Shown: positions 7,506 to 17,022, numbered from the stretch's first letter. The stretch is DNA of 64,000 bases from Methylosinus sp. H3A (GCF_015709455.1 NZ_JADNQW010000005.1:2720501-2784500); one strand, 5' to 3'. Translations and numbers: made by a program. Notes: generated by a model not told the origin, from the sequence alone.

Positions 7506-8726
7506 ATGCAGCGGCTCCTCTCCGCGCTCACGCGTTACGCGCCATTGCTGTTGCTGCCCCTATGGATTTTGTCCACCCTCCAATTGGCGATTCAGTCCGG
7601 CGTCACCACGCAATCCGCCAATGCGTTCCTCACACGCGGCTCCTGGTTCTATTTTGCCGTAGCGACAATGGCCTGGGCCGCAGTTGTCGCCGGACTGCTC
7701 CACGCCGGGAGGGCGTGGCCTCGCTTTCTATCCCACAGGTGGATCATGGATATTCTCGACCGCCTCACCAACAAAAACGCGCTGGAGCGCCTCGTGGCCG
7801 GCGAAAGCCGAATATCGGTGCTGATCGACGCCAATGATCTGAGACAGCGGCTGAAAGCGAAGGTCATCGGGCAGGACGAGGTGTGCGACGACATCGCCGC
7901 GCAAATTCGTCGCCGTCTGGCGCTGAGCCTGCGGAACAGGCCGGTCGGCGTTTTCTTGTTCGCGGGCTCGCCTGGAACAGGCAAGACCTATCTCGGAAAA
8001 TGTCTCGCGGTGGCGTTGGATCGGCCGCTGCTCCATCTGGACATGACGCAATTCTCCTCGCCTCTGGCGTCGACCCAAATATTCGGCTCGCCGCAAGGCT
8101 ACGCCGGCTCTGACAGCTATGGAAAGCTGACGGCGATGCTGCGCAACCACCCGGAAGTCGTCGTTCTGCTCGACGAGTTCGAGAAAGCGCATGACGAGGT
8201 TCACAAGAAATTCCTCACCGCATGGAACGACGGTTTCGTGACCGAGGCGTCGGACGGACGCCAGATCTCGACGACGCGTGCGATTTTCATCGTGACGACC
8301 AATGCGGCGACGGAGCAGCTGACGAAGATCGCCAAGGCCGGCGCCGGCGCGCCTGACGAGATCCGCCGCGCCTCGGTGGAGGCGCTGAAAGCTGAAAGCT
8401 TCGCGCCCGAGGTTCTCAATCGGATCGATCGGATTTTCGTGTTCGCGCCGCTTCGAGGGCTCGATGTCGCGCGAGTGGCCGCGCTCGAGATCGAGGCGAT
8501 GATCGCCGGCTATGGCCTTTCGGTCGCCGATGGCGGCATAGATGCGCATCTGCTCTTCGATATCATGCAGCGGCACGAGCGCCTCGGCGCGGCCGCATCG
8601 TCGCGCGATCTGGCGCGCGCGATAGAAGACACGATCAGCGATTCTCTGATCGAGGCGAAGCAGCGCAATGCGCAGCGCGTCATGCTCGTCAATGACGGCG
8701 GCAGAGTGGTGGTCGAACCCGCATGA
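7506..8726 (+). CDS. Membrane-anchored AAA+ ATPase (ClpB/ClpA second-domain type)
   Basis: 406 residues. Two hydrophobic segments lie near the start, about 11-29 (APLLLLPLWILSTLQLAI) and 47-66 (WFYFAVATMAWAAVVAGLL), followed by a cytoplasmic AAA+ module. Walker A is GSPGTGKT near 156-163, Walker B VVVLLDEFEKAH near 218-229, sensor 1 IVTTNAA, and the arginine-finger region APEVLNRIDRIFVF. The sequence KVIGQDEVCDDIAAQI before Walker A is typical of the ClpB/HslU-like branch. No protease domain is present. It overlaps the next gene by ATGA. An inner-membrane remodelling ATPase serving exported proteins of the same operon is a reasonable inference. Confidence 0.82.
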   Translation: MQRLLSALTRYAPLLLLPLWILSTLQLAIQSGVTTQSANAFLTRGSWFYFAVATMAWAAVVAGLLHAGRAWPRFLSHRWIMDILDRLTNKNALERLVAGESRISVLIDANDLRQRLKAKVIGQDEVCDDIAAQIRRRLALSLRNRPVGVFLFAGSPGTGKTYLGKCLAVALDRPLLHLDMTQFSSPLASTQIFGSPQGYAGSDSYGKLTAMLRNHPEVVVLLDEFEKAHDEVHKKFLTAWNDGFVTEASDGRQISTTRAIFIVTTNAATEQLTKIAKAGAGAPDEIRRASVEALKAESFAPEVLNRIDRIFVFAPLRGLDVARVAALEIEAMIAGYGLSVADGGIDAHLLFDIMQRHERLGAAASSRDLARAIEDTISDSLIEAKQRNAQRVMLVNDGGRVVVEPA

Positions 8727-10891
8727 GACGTCCGTTTCTCTCGACGCTCTTAGCAGCGCTCGTCGTGGTCCTTCTCGGGCCGGCGCCCGCGAGGAGCGCC
8801 CCATCGCCTCCGAAAGAAGGCGATGTCTATGTCGGCGGCATTCGCTTCGGCGACCGCGATTGGCCCCTGCCGGAAGGAAGCTGGGAGCTTCTGGCTTATG
8901 TGCCGAAGCTGAATCCCAACGGCGTCCGCGCCTTCCGCGTCGCGCTCGCCCGATATGACGAGCGGCGCAAATTCGAAGCGCTCGTCATGTTCGCCGTCGG
9001 CGAAGTCGGCGATCGACCCGGCTCCGATGCGAGCGCCTCGGGGGAATGCGATCCGCCGAAGGCCCCGTATCAAGGCGAGAAAGCGATACGAGACGCAGAA
9101 AGCGACTATAGCTGCTGGAAGCTCGGGACAATCGATCGGACGAATTTGCCGCCCGATCCGGTCTCCGATCTCATTCGGCTCAAGATTCCGTCTGAAGAGA
9201 CGATCGGATTGCTGCCGGCCGTCTCGTCCGTCACCAAGCGAAATGGCGTCATAGCCCATACGTTCGTGTGGCTGCGGACAGAGCGGCTCTATTCGGGCGC
9301 TCGCGACGGAAAAGAAATTCCGCCCGCGCTCTGGCCTGGAGGACCACGCTCGAACGACGCATTCGAAGGGCTGAGGCTCAGCATCATGCTGATGCTGCGA
9401 GAATGGGCCATTCACTGGGACCATAGGGTGAGAGACGGATTGGCCGGCCCGGCCGCGAGCGCTGCGGAACCGACGGCTGCGCCCCTGCGCCTGCCCCGCC
9501 TCCGAAATCCGAGGAGCGACATTCCCATGCTGCCTGACCTGGGAATCCGGGCGGGCGAAGTGTTCTCGGACGTCGCGCCGATCGGCCCCTTTCTCGTGCC
9601 GTTGCCGCCGGGGAAGTGGAAAGCCGCGCTGCGCAATCCGCAGGTCGATTCAGACGACGCCACCGCGATCGATCAAGTCACACTCGTACGCATCGCCGAT
9701 CATGCGCTCGAGGGCGTGATCCAGATCGAAGCTCGTTTTCTCGATCCGCAAGAAGAGAGCTTGTGCGCGCAGAAGCGCTCGATCGACCTCGCATCTTATC
9801 GTGGCCCCGACGACTATTGCGCGGTCATCAATCCGACCGAGATTTCGCCGGAGGACGCCCGCTTTCCATTATATCGGGAGCTGGTCGCCCGCGGGGTGAC
9901 GAACGTGCCGCCACAGCTCATCGGCTCCTTTTTCGCGTTTTCCAACAAGCTCATCAGCCTCTACGTCTTCGTCGGATTTTCGCCAGAGCGCGCCGGACTA
10001 CCAGCGCCCAAATCTTACCGAGCGGGAGCCGTTCCCATCGAATGGACGCCCTTCGTCGAGAAGTGGCGCTGGTGGACGCGCCGCTGGGCGGAGGCGGTGC
10101 GCGCCGGACTGAGCGGAGAGCTCGATAACGGGCCGCTCCCCGCGAAATGGCGGAACTTCGATCTCAAAAGCGAAAGATTTCGCCCCGTCGCCAATCCGCG
10201 GATCGGCGAAACCTACATCGGCAGCGTGCCGCTCGGCGGCAACCGCTGGCCTCTGCCGCGCGGCGCCTGGACTCTGCTGGCGGCGGTTCCGCAATCCATC
10301 GACGACTCGATTGTCGCGGACGAGATCGTTCTGGCGCAGCTGTCGAAGGGCAAGCTCGAAGGCGTTGTCAGCATCGCCTATGCGCGGCCCGATTTGGCTT
10401 TACCGGTCGAAAAGGTTCGAAACACCTGCGCGCACGCTTCCGGCTTTTTCAGCGAACGCGAGCGCTTCGAGCTCGGCGCCATTCAGGACTGCTGGGAGAT
10501 ACACATCGACGACGGCGCAGGAATTCGGCGAGCCTTCCGCGGATATGAGGCGATCGAGGCGGAACTGCGCGCGCGCGGCGTCTCTGCGCCCGAACTAATT
10601 TTGAACCCAGTGTTCGAGATCGGCGACCGTGATCGCACGGCGGTCCTGATGTACGGCTTCCCCTCGACCCGGCTCTCGGAAGAGCTGCCCGAGGACGAGG
10701 CGAACGACAAGTCGAAATGGCTGCCGAGCCGAGGGCCGCTCGGCCCACGGCAAAAGGCCGTCTACGCCTCTTTGCGGACATGGATCAAAAGCTGGCACGG
10801 TTTCGTCCAAGCGGCTTTCGAGCGAAGGCTCGACGACGCATCCGCGCCCTGGGCCAGGCTCCATCCTCGCGTCCGACGATCGAAACACTGA
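8723..10891 (+). CDS. Large exported protein with three tandem copies of an unrecognised domain
   Basis: 722 residues with a clear Sec signal peptide (MRRPFLSTLLAALVVVLLG, then ARSAPS). Three copies of a roughly 220-residue unit begin near residues 33, 278 and 495. Each opens with G(D/E)-V/T-Y/F, then PLP-x-G-x-W (WPLPEGSWELLAYVP; VPLPPGKWKAALRNP; WPLPRGAWTLLAAVP). Each also has two cysteines 15-30 residues apart, the second near an aromatic residue (DYSCWKL, DDYCAVI, QDCWEI), and a W-rich end. A fourth copy is the next gene. I recognise no known family. It is probably periplasmic with internal disulfides. It is translationally coupled to the membrane AAA+ gene. Confidence 0.75.
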   Translation: MRRPFLSTLLAALVVVLLGPAPARSAPSPPKEGDVYVGGIRFGDRDWPLPEGSWELLAYVPKLNPNGVRAFRVALARYDERRKFEALVMFAVGEVGDRPGSDASASGECDPPKAPYQGEKAIRDAESDYSCWKLGTIDRTNLPPDPVSDLIRLKIPSEETIGLLPAVSSVTKRNGVIAHTFVWLRTERLYSGARDGKEIPPALWPGGPRSNDAFEGLRLSIMLMLREWAIHWDHRVRDGLAGPAASAAEPTAAPLRLPRLRNPRSDIPMLPDLGIRAGEVFSDVAPIGPFLVPLPPGKWKAALRNPQVDSDDATAIDQVTLVRIADHALEGVIQIEARFLDPQEESLCAQKRSIDLASYRGPDDYCAVINPTEISPEDARFPLYRELVARGVTNVPPQLIGSFFAFSNKLISLYVFVGFSPERAGLPAPKSYRAGAVPIEWTPFVEKWRWWTRRWAEAVRAGLSGELDNGPLPAKWRNFDLKSERFRPVANPRIGETYIGSVPLGGNRWPLPRGAWTLLAAVPQSIDDSIVADEIVLAQLSKGKLEGVVSIAYARPDLALPVEKVRNTCAHASGFFSERERFELGAIQDCWEIHIDDGAGIRRAFRGYEAIEAELRARGVSAPELILNPVFEIGDRDRTAVLMYGFPSTRLSEELPEDEANDKSKWLPSRGPLGPRQKAVYASLRTWIKSWHGFVQAAFERRLDDASAPWARLHPRVRRSKH

Positions 10892-10920
10892 GGCGGCTCC
10901 CCCGCAGAGAACAGGAAATC

Positions 10921-11841
10921 ATGTCGGGCTTCCAACACCTCTGGCGAACCGCGCCCGCGTGGCGGACAGCGTTGATCATCGCGATCTGCGACTCCGCACT
11001 CACTCTCGCCTATCCGCCGAGCTTCACGAGTCTTCGGGCGGGTTCGAGCGGATCGCCAATGACTCCGAGCGCTTATGTCTCGCCGAGCTCCGGCGCCACG
11101 CCGGCGACGGAACCGGAGCCGCCCATTTCCACCGTGAAATATGGCGATGTTCTCGAGCGCGAAATTTCTTTCAACGGCCGCGTCATCCCGCTCCCGGCAG
11201 GAACATGGCGCGTCGTCGCCTCCCTGCCGGGCACAGACACAAATCACGTCACCATCGATGTGAAGGCGCTGGCGAACGAGTCGGAAGGGAAGCTGCGCGG
11301 GCTGGTGCTGCTAGTCGGAAACGACGAGACGACGCCGAGCCCGACCGGATTTCGCGCCGACGCCAATTGCGAGAGGAGCGACGTCATCTTCACCAAGCTC
11401 GTCCGCAACGAAGATTTCGGCGATCAGCGATGCTATTATGTCGACTTGCTCATCACCGACGTGCAGGAATCCTCGTCGCCGCAGCCAAACACTTTGTTGC
11501 GCGCCGCTTTCGGCGACCTCGACGAAAGGCGCGTCACTGTGCCGAGCACAATGCTCGGAGCCATGTTCCGCTATGCGAGCCACGAGCGCCTGCTGATCGC
11601 GAAATTCTTTTTCAATCCCGAGGTCGAGGGGATCACGCCATCGACAAAGGTCGCATGGCTGGACAATGACTGGAACAAATATAATCTCGCGCGAAATCTG
11701 GACAAATCACGATATGTTCAGCGTCTCGAAGCCTGGGCCGCAAAGTGGGACACTATTCTACAGTTGGTCTGGACAGGGCAGACATCCACAGCCGTAACGG
11801 AAACAGACCGCGCATTGCCCAAGAGTCCGCTTCGACCTTGA
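10921..11841 (+). CDS. Single-domain paralogue of the preceding repeat protein, membrane-anchored or exported
   Basis: 306 residues from the ATG at 10921, which follows AGGAAATC. The N-terminus has a hydrophobic segment (TALIIAICDSALTLAY) that could be an uncleaved anchor or signal. A Pro/Ser-rich linker follows to about residue 75. Then one copy of the operon's repeat: YGDVLEREISFNGRVIPLPAGTWRVVASLPG, with the cysteine pair ANCERS and QRCYYVD. It lies 29 bases after the three-repeat gene on the same strand. The function is unknown. The shared domain implies that the two proteins form a complex or bind the same ligand. Confidence 0.7.
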   Translation: MSGFQHLWRTAPAWRTALIIAICDSALTLAYPPSFTSLRAGSSGSPMTPSAYVSPSSGATPATEPEPPISTVKYGDVLEREISFNGRVIPLPAGTWRVVASLPGTDTNHVTIDVKALANESEGKLRGLVLLVGNDETTPSPTGFRADANCERSDVIFTKLVRNEDFGDQRCYYVDLLITDVQESSSPQPNTLLRAAFGDLDERRVTVPSTMLGAMFRYASHERLLIAKFFFNPEVEGITPSTKVAWLDNDWNKYNLARNLDKSRYVQRLEAWAAKWDTILQLVWTGQTSTAVTETDRALPKSPLRP

Positions 11842-12595
11842 AAATTTAGCGATCATGCCGGTGCGAGCATTTTTCGGTGAGCAAGCCGGTTGCGGTGCAA
11901 TTTTTGCCGATAACTACGCGATGGGTGGCCCTTTGATTTTGGCGCAGGTCTCATCGACGCGCCACGATCCGCCAGCCCGGCGCGAAACGGTTCCACCGCT
12001 TTTCGACCTCCGGAACGTAGCGCTGAACCCAGCGCATGATGGTCGTATGGGCTAACGACAAGCTGCGCTCCGCATCGTTTCCACGAGATCTCGGAAGCTG
12101 AGCTTGTATCGCAGATATCAGCGCACGCAGAGAACGATGACCCATTGAAAAGATCGTTCGCGCTCAGCATCGCCCATAACCCCGGCGTTCGGTTCCGCCC
12201 TCGGAAGGATTATGCCCTGCTCACGCCGTTCGCACCAGAACCCGACGCGCAAGGGCCACGTAGAGCCGACTACCAGCGGACGGCTAAAACATTGTACGGA
12301 TAGGATTGTTTCGGCGTTACGGCGAGTGGTAGCGGAGGAGGGACTCGCTACCAATAGACACGTAACATGTTGATTCTACCGAAAAACCCTATCCGGCAAC
12401 CGCGCCGTCCAATGGTGACACTGATACATCATGGTGGCGCCTGGACGCAAGATCGTGGACCATCGGCGTGGCGATCCGCAGGTCGGCGGCGTCGATCTCC
12501 GCCTCACGTTCGCCGTCCTCAGCCGAGACAAGCAGAAGCTCGCCTGCTATAGGCTTGCGCGCCGAACACATTGCCGAGCAAGCTCGATATCCGTC
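11842..12595. other. Scar region with IS remnant and no intact gene
   Basis: About 750 bases between the repeat-protein operon and hen1. The left part holds a broken IS6-type transposase. In 12411-12580 the minus strand reads an open stretch (VSAEDGEREAEIDAADLRIA) that could be the tail of a lost gene, but I cannot identify it. Nothing else is supported. It marks a junction between island modules. Confidence 0.5.
11860..12170 (-). pseudogene. Remnant of IS6/IS26-family transposase
   Basis: Minus-strand reading gives HTTIMRWVQRYVPEVEKRWNRF in one frame, the conserved region after the helix-turn-helix of IS6-family transposases. In a second frame it gives GSWRVDETCAKIKG, the first DDE aspartate region. 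An upstream piece reads YKLSFRDLV-like sequence in another frame. At least two frameshifts and both ends missing make it inactive. Terminal inverted repeats were not found. Confidence 0.75.
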
Positions 12596-13972
12596 ATGTA
12601 TTTGTCCATCGCCACCACGCATGCGCCGGCCACCGATCTCGGCTTTCTGCTGATGAAGCATCCCAATCGCGCCCATGACGTCGAGCTGTCCTTTGGACGC
12701 GGAACCGTGTTTTTCCCGCAGGCCGAGGCGGAGCGCTGCGAGGCGGCGCTGATCCTCGACCTCGATCCAGTGGCTCTCGTGCGCGGCCGCGGCGGCGCCG
12801 AAGGGGTCGCGGATCAATATGTCAATGATCGACCCTATGCGGCGTCGTCCTTCCTCTCGGTCGCGCTCAACAAGGCGTTCCGCACGGCGATGACCGGCGT
12901 CTCGCGCGAGCGGCCGGAGCTCGCCGCCACCGCGATCCCGCTCGAGATCGTCGTCGCGCCTCTGCCCGCGCCGCGCGACGGCGATTTGCTGACACGCCTC
13001 TTCGCGCCGCTCGGCTGGACCGTCGAGGCGCGCCGCATCGAGGGGGCGGACGGCCCCTCGCGCTATGTCGAGCTGCGGCTCACGGGGACGCTGCGACTCG
13101 CCGACGCGCTCGGACATCTCTATGTGCTGATCCCGGCGATGGACGCCGACAAGCATTATTGGGTCGGCGACGACGAGGTGGAAAAGCTCGTCGCCAAAGG
13201 CGGCGCCTGGCTCGCTGCGCATCCCGAGCGGGAGACGATCGCGCGGCGCTTTTTGAAGAACCGCCGCAGCCTCGCGCGCGCCGCCCTCGCACGTCTCGCG
13301 CCGGAAGCCGAGAATGAGGACGGTCCCGAGGACGAAAAGGCGCCGCCGCGCGAGGAGGCGCTCGAAGCGCCGTTGCGTCTGCACGACCGGCGGCTCGACG
13401 CCGTCGTCGGCCTGTTGAAAGACGCGGGCGCGCGCAGCGTCGCCGATCTCGGCTGCGGAGAAGGCAGGCTGCTGCAACGGCTGGTCAAGGAGCGCGGCTT
13501 CGAGCGAGTGATTGGTCTCGACGCCTCCATCCGCGCGCTGGAGCGCGCCAGGGAGCGCCTGAAGCTCGATCGCGCCGGCGGCCCTTCCATGGAGCGGTTG
13601 AGCCTGCTGCATGGCGCGCTCACCTATCGCGACGCGCGCTGGGCCGATGTCGACGCCGTCGCCCTCGTCGAGGTGATCGAGCATTTGGACGCCGATCGTC
13701 TGCCGGTTTTGGTCGAGATCGTCTTCGGCGCAGCGCGTCCGAAGACCGTGATCGTGACGACGCCGAACGCCGAATATAACGCCCTGTTCGATGCTCTGCC
13801 CGCCGGCGCCTTCCGCCATCCCGACCATCGCTTCGAATGGACCCGCGCGCAATTTCACGATTGGGCGCAGGCGATCGCCGAGAGCCACGGCTATTCGGTC
13901 GCCTTTTCCGGCATAGGCGAGGAGCATCCGGACCTCGGCCCCGTCACGCAGGTCGCGGTGTTCTCGAGATGA
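12596..13972 (+). CDS. hen1: Bacterial Hen1, 3'-terminal RNA ribose 2'-O-methyltransferase
   Basis: 458 residues. The N-terminal half (1-240) is the conserved bacterial Hen1 activation region (MYLSIATTHAPATDLGFLL, then QYVNDRPYAASSFLSVA). The C-terminal half is the methyltransferase, with the SAM motif VADLGCGEG at 282-290 and the metal-binding EVIEH at 359-363 with H411 in PDHRFEW. It methylates the 2'-OH at the 3' end of a cleaved RNA before Pnkp reseals it, making the repaired tRNA resistant to recutting. The start at 12596 gives the usual family N-terminus. It overlaps the pnkp start by ATGA, the standard arrangement. Confidence 0.95.
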   Translation: MYLSIATTHAPATDLGFLLMKHPNRAHDVELSFGRGTVFFPQAEAERCEAALILDLDPVALVRGRGGAEGVADQYVNDRPYAASSFLSVALNKAFRTAMTGVSRERPELAATAIPLEIVVAPLPAPRDGDLLTRLFAPLGWTVEARRIEGADGPSRYVELRLTGTLRLADALGHLYVLIPAMDADKHYWVGDDEVEKLVAKGGAWLAAHPERETIARRFLKNRRSLARAALARLAPEAENEDGPEDEKAPPREEALEAPLRLHDRRLDAVVGLLKDAGARSVADLGCGEGRLLQRLVKERGFERVIGLDASIRALERARERLKLDRAGGPSMERLSLLHGALTYRDARWADVDAVALVEVIEHLDADRLPVLVEIVFGAARPKTVIVTTPNAEYNALFDALPAGAFRHPDHRFEWTRAQFHDWAQAIAESHGYSVAFSGIGEEHPDLGPVTQVAVFSR

Positions 13973-16533
13973 ATGCGCCTCTCCCGACCCTCCTGGACAT
14001 TCCCGACTTCTGCCTCGTCGTGCTGATCGGCGCGACGGGCGCGGGCAAATCGAGCTTCGCCTCGCGCTGGTTCAAGCCGACGGAGGTGATCTCCTCGGAT
14101 CATTGCCGCGGTCTCGTCTGCGACGACGAGACCGATCAATCGGCCTCGGCCGACGCTTTCGCGCTCGTTGCCGCCATCGCCGAGAAGCGGCTGAAGAACC
14201 GCCGCCTCGCGGTGATCGACGCCACCAATGTGCGCGCCGCTGATCGCAAATCCTGGGTCGAGCTCGCACGCCGCTGGCACGCGTTGCCTGTGGCGATCGT
14301 CGTCGATCCGGGCCTCGATGTCTGCATCGAGCGGAACAAGACGCGGCCGGATCGCGATTTCGGCCCCGGCGTGCCGCAGCGCATGATTCAGGAGATCCAT
14401 CGCGGCCTGCGCGGGCTCGCTAATGAGGGCTTTCGGCAGATCTGGAAGCTGTCCTCGGTCGCGGCGATCGAGGCGGCGGTCGTCGAGCGCCGCCCCATGT
14501 GGACCGACAAGCGCGACGATGTCGGCCCCTTCGATGTGATCGGCGACGTGCATGGCTGCCGCGACGAATTGCGGCGGCTGCTCGAAGCGCTCGGCTATGC
14601 CGTCGAGGGCGAAGGCGACGCCGTCGCCGTTTCGGCGCCGCATGGCCGCAAGCTGGTCTTCGTCGGCGATCTCGTCGATCGCGGTCCAGACGTGCCGGGC
14701 GTATTGCGCATCGCCATGGCGGCTCAGGCCGCAGGCGTCGCCTATGTCGTGCAGGGCAATCATGACCGCAAATTGTCGCGCTGGCTCGAAGGCCGAAAGG
14801 TTACGGTCGCCCACGGGCTTCAGGAATCGATCGATCAGCTCTCCGAGGAGCCGGCGGAGTTTCGTGACCGCGTGAAGACTTTCCTCGCGGATCTCCGCAG
14901 CCATTATTGGCTCGACGGCGGCAAGCTCGCCGTCGCCCATGCGGGGCTGAAGGAGGAAATGATCGGCCGCGGCTCGCCCGCCGTTCGCGAGTTCGCTCTG
15001 TTCGGCGAGACGATGGGCGAGACGGATGAGTTCGGCCTGCCGGTGCGGCTCGATTGGGCTGCGAATTATCGCGGCCGCTCGGCAATCGTCTATGGCCATA
15101 CGCCGACGCCGGATGCGGAATGGGTCAACAACACCATTTGCGTCGACACGGGCTGCGTCTTCGGCGGCAAGCTCACGGCGCTGCGCTGGCCGGAGCGGGA
15201 GCCCGTCGAGATTCCGGCGGCGCGCGTCTATTGCGAGCCGGCGCGCCCGCTCGTCGCCGCGCCGGAGACCGCCTTGCAGGCCGAGGCGGATCGGCTCCTC
15301 GATCATGCCGATGTGTCGGGACGGCGATGGATCGACACGACGCTGCTGCGGCGCATTCCCATCGCCGAGGAGAATTCCGCTGCGGCGCTCGAAGCGATGA
15401 GCCGCTTCGCTCTCGCGCCGCAATGGCTCGTCTATCTCCCGCCGACCATGTCGCCGGTGGAGACGAGCGCGCGCGACGGCTTTCTCGAGCGCCCGGAGGA
15501 AGCCTTCGCTTTCTTCCGCGAGCGCGGCCAAAAGGAAGTCGTGCTCGAGGAAAAGCACATGGGCTCGCGCGCCGTCGTCGCGCTCTGCCGCGACGCCGAC
15601 GTCGCGCGGCGGCGCTTCGGCGTCCTCTCCGGCGAGAGCGGCCAGATCTGGACGCGCTCGGGCCGCGCCTTTTTCCCGGATGGCGCCGAATGCGAGGCGC
15701 TGCTCGCGCGGCTGCGCGCAGCCTGCGACCGCGCCCGCCTCTGGGAGACGCTCGCGACCGACTGGCTCCTGTTCGATACGGAAATCATGCCCTGGTCCGC
15801 CAAGGCCTCGGCGCTGATCGAGCAGCAATATGCGCCTGTAGCCGCCGCGAGCCACGCCGGGCTCGCCCTCGCCCATGACGCCGCCGCGCGCGCCGCGGCT
15901 CGCGGCATTCCTGTCGAGGCGCTGCGCGATCGGCTCGCGATCCGCGCCGAGAAGGCAGCGCGCTATGGCGAGGCATGGAAGCCCTATGTCTGGCCGGTTC
16001 GCTCGCTCGACGATTTGCGCGTCGCCCCGTTCCATCTGCTGGCGAGCGAGGGCGCCACGCATTTCGACAAGGACCATCTCTGGCACATGTCGATCGCCGA
16101 AACATTGGCGGCGACCGGCGCGCAGAATGTGGCGACGACTCGCTGGCGTCGCCTGGCCCTAGACGACACGGCGGCCTGCGAGGAGGCGACGCGCTGGTGG
16201 GAGGAGCTGACATCGGCGGGCGGCGAAGGCATGGTGGTGAAGCCGCGAGACTACATCGCGCGCGGCGCCAAGGGGCCGATCCAGCCGGCGCTGAAGGTGC
16301 GCGGCCCGGAATATTTGCGCATCATCTACGGCCCGGAATATGATCTGCCGGAACATCTCGAACGCCTGCGCCAACGCGGCCTCGGCGCCAAAAGGACCAA
16401 CGCCCTGCGCGAATTCGCGCTCGGCCATGAAGCCCTGACGCGCTTTACCGCCGGCGCGCCCCTGCGCAAGACGCACGAATGCGTCTTCGCCATCCTCGCG
16501 CTGGAGAGCGAGCCGATCGATCCGAGGCTCTGA
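13969..16533 (+). CDS. pnkp: Polynucleotide kinase-phosphatase Pnkp (RNA repair)
   Basis: 854 residues, the full family length. The kinase domain has the P-loop GATGAGKSS at 21-29. A binuclear metallophosphatase follows (DVIGDVHG near 192, GDLVDRGPD near 233, GNHD near 263, YGHTPTP). The C-terminal ligase/adenylyltransferase domain carries the lysine in EEKHMGSR near residue 528. It heals and seals ribotoxin-cleaved RNA together with Hen1. It starts inside the hen1 stop codon, so translation is coupled, and ends just before a strong terminator at 16550. In a defence island it plausibly counters tRNA-cutting nucleases of phage, rivals or the host's own abortive systems. Confidence 0.95.
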   Translation: MNAPLPTLLDIPDFCLVVLIGATGAGKSSFASRWFKPTEVISSDHCRGLVCDDETDQSASADAFALVAAIAEKRLKNRRLAVIDATNVRAADRKSWVELARRWHALPVAIVVDPGLDVCIERNKTRPDRDFGPGVPQRMIQEIHRGLRGLANEGFRQIWKLSSVAAIEAAVVERRPMWTDKRDDVGPFDVIGDVHGCRDELRRLLEALGYAVEGEGDAVAVSAPHGRKLVFVGDLVDRGPDVPGVLRIAMAAQAAGVAYVVQGNHDRKLSRWLEGRKVTVAHGLQESIDQLSEEPAEFRDRVKTFLADLRSHYWLDGGKLAVAHAGLKEEMIGRGSPAVREFALFGETMGETDEFGLPVRLDWAANYRGRSAIVYGHTPTPDAEWVNNTICVDTGCVFGGKLTALRWPEREPVEIPAARVYCEPARPLVAAPETALQAEADRLLDHADVSGRRWIDTTLLRRIPIAEENSAAALEAMSRFALAPQWLVYLPPTMSPVETSARDGFLERPEEAFAFFRERGQKEVVLEEKHMGSRAVVALCRDADVARRRFGVLSGESGQIWTRSGRAFFPDGAECEALLARLRAACDRARLWETLATDWLLFDTEIMPWSAKASALIEQQYAPVAAASHAGLALAHDAAARAAARGIPVEALRDRLAIRAEKAARYGEAWKPYVWPVRSLDDLRVAPFHLLASEGATHFDKDHLWHMSIAETLAATGAQNVATTRWRRLALDDTAACEEATRWWEELTSAGGEGMVVKPRDYIARGAKGPIQPALKVRGPEYLRIIYGPEYDLPEHLERLRQRGLGAKRTNALREFALGHEALTRFTAGAPLRKTHECVFAILALESEPIDPRL

Positions 16534-16549
16534 TTACGGGGCTTCCAAC

Positions 16550-16579
16550 GCGGGGTGACTACTCTCACCTCGCTTTTTT
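16550..16579 (+). terminator. Rho-independent terminator of the hen1-pnkp operon
   Basis: A nine-base stem (16550-16558 with 16565-16573, one G-T pair) with a six-base loop, followed by six T residues at 16574-16579, placed 17 bases after the pnkp stop. This is the clearest intrinsic terminator in the window. Confidence 0.85.
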
Positions 16580-16671
16580 ATGGGTAATGTTGTCCAAGAT
16601 GCGCCAATTGCAGACCTTCACTCGCATCATAATGGGCAATTATGCGAGTCCGACGGGCAGCCGGAGTAGCT

Positions 16672-17022
16672 TTAACCGAACCGCTCCCACGCCGTTTGGC
16701 GCGAAACGCCGAGCTTTTCGCCAATCGCCGCCCAACTGATGTCTCGCGCTCGCAGAGCGTCAACAACTGCACCGAGGTGACGACGATGCGCCTCCGCCGT
16801 GGCGTTCAGGGGCCCGAGCACTTCGAGCAATCGCTCGGTCGGCAAGTTCGTCGGCTCGAAATCGCGCGGCAACGCCGCCTCTCCGCTCATGAACAGGCGA
16901 CAGGCTTCCACGCATTCGTCGCAAATGTGTATGCCGCCAGGACCGGCCGCCAGCTTGGTGACTTGGTGCTCCGATTTACCGCAGAAGGAGCAGCACAGAA
17001 TTTTTTTGAGTGGCAGTTTCAT
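16672..17022 (-). CDS. ClpX-type C4 zinc-finger protein with helix-turn-helix tail
   Basis: 116 residues. A zinc finger like that of ClpX is at the start: CSFC (C11, C14) and ICDEC (C34, C37) around the linker [12 protein letters not shown]. The tail [25 protein letters not shown] is a helix-turn-helix. No ATPase is attached. Such stand-alone fingers are common in actinobacterial and proteobacterial accessory regions, with unknown function; DNA binding or modulation of ClpXP are possible. It is convergent with pnkp. Confidence 0.82.
   Translation of the reverse strand: MKLPLKKILCCSFCGKSEHQVTKLAAGPGGIHICDECVEACRLFMSGEAALPRDFEPTNLPTERLLEVLGPLNATAEAHRRHLGAVVDALRARDISWAAIGEKLGVSRQTAWERFG

Noticed and set aside
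12389..13927. Long minus-strand open frame across hen1
   Set aside because: It is antisense to a clearly conserved gene and has the Arg/Ala/Asp-rich composition of a shadow frame in GC-rich DNA.
13891..16086. 731-codon minus-strand open frame across pnkp
   Set aside because: Antisense shadow of Pnkp; no motif or start signal of its own.
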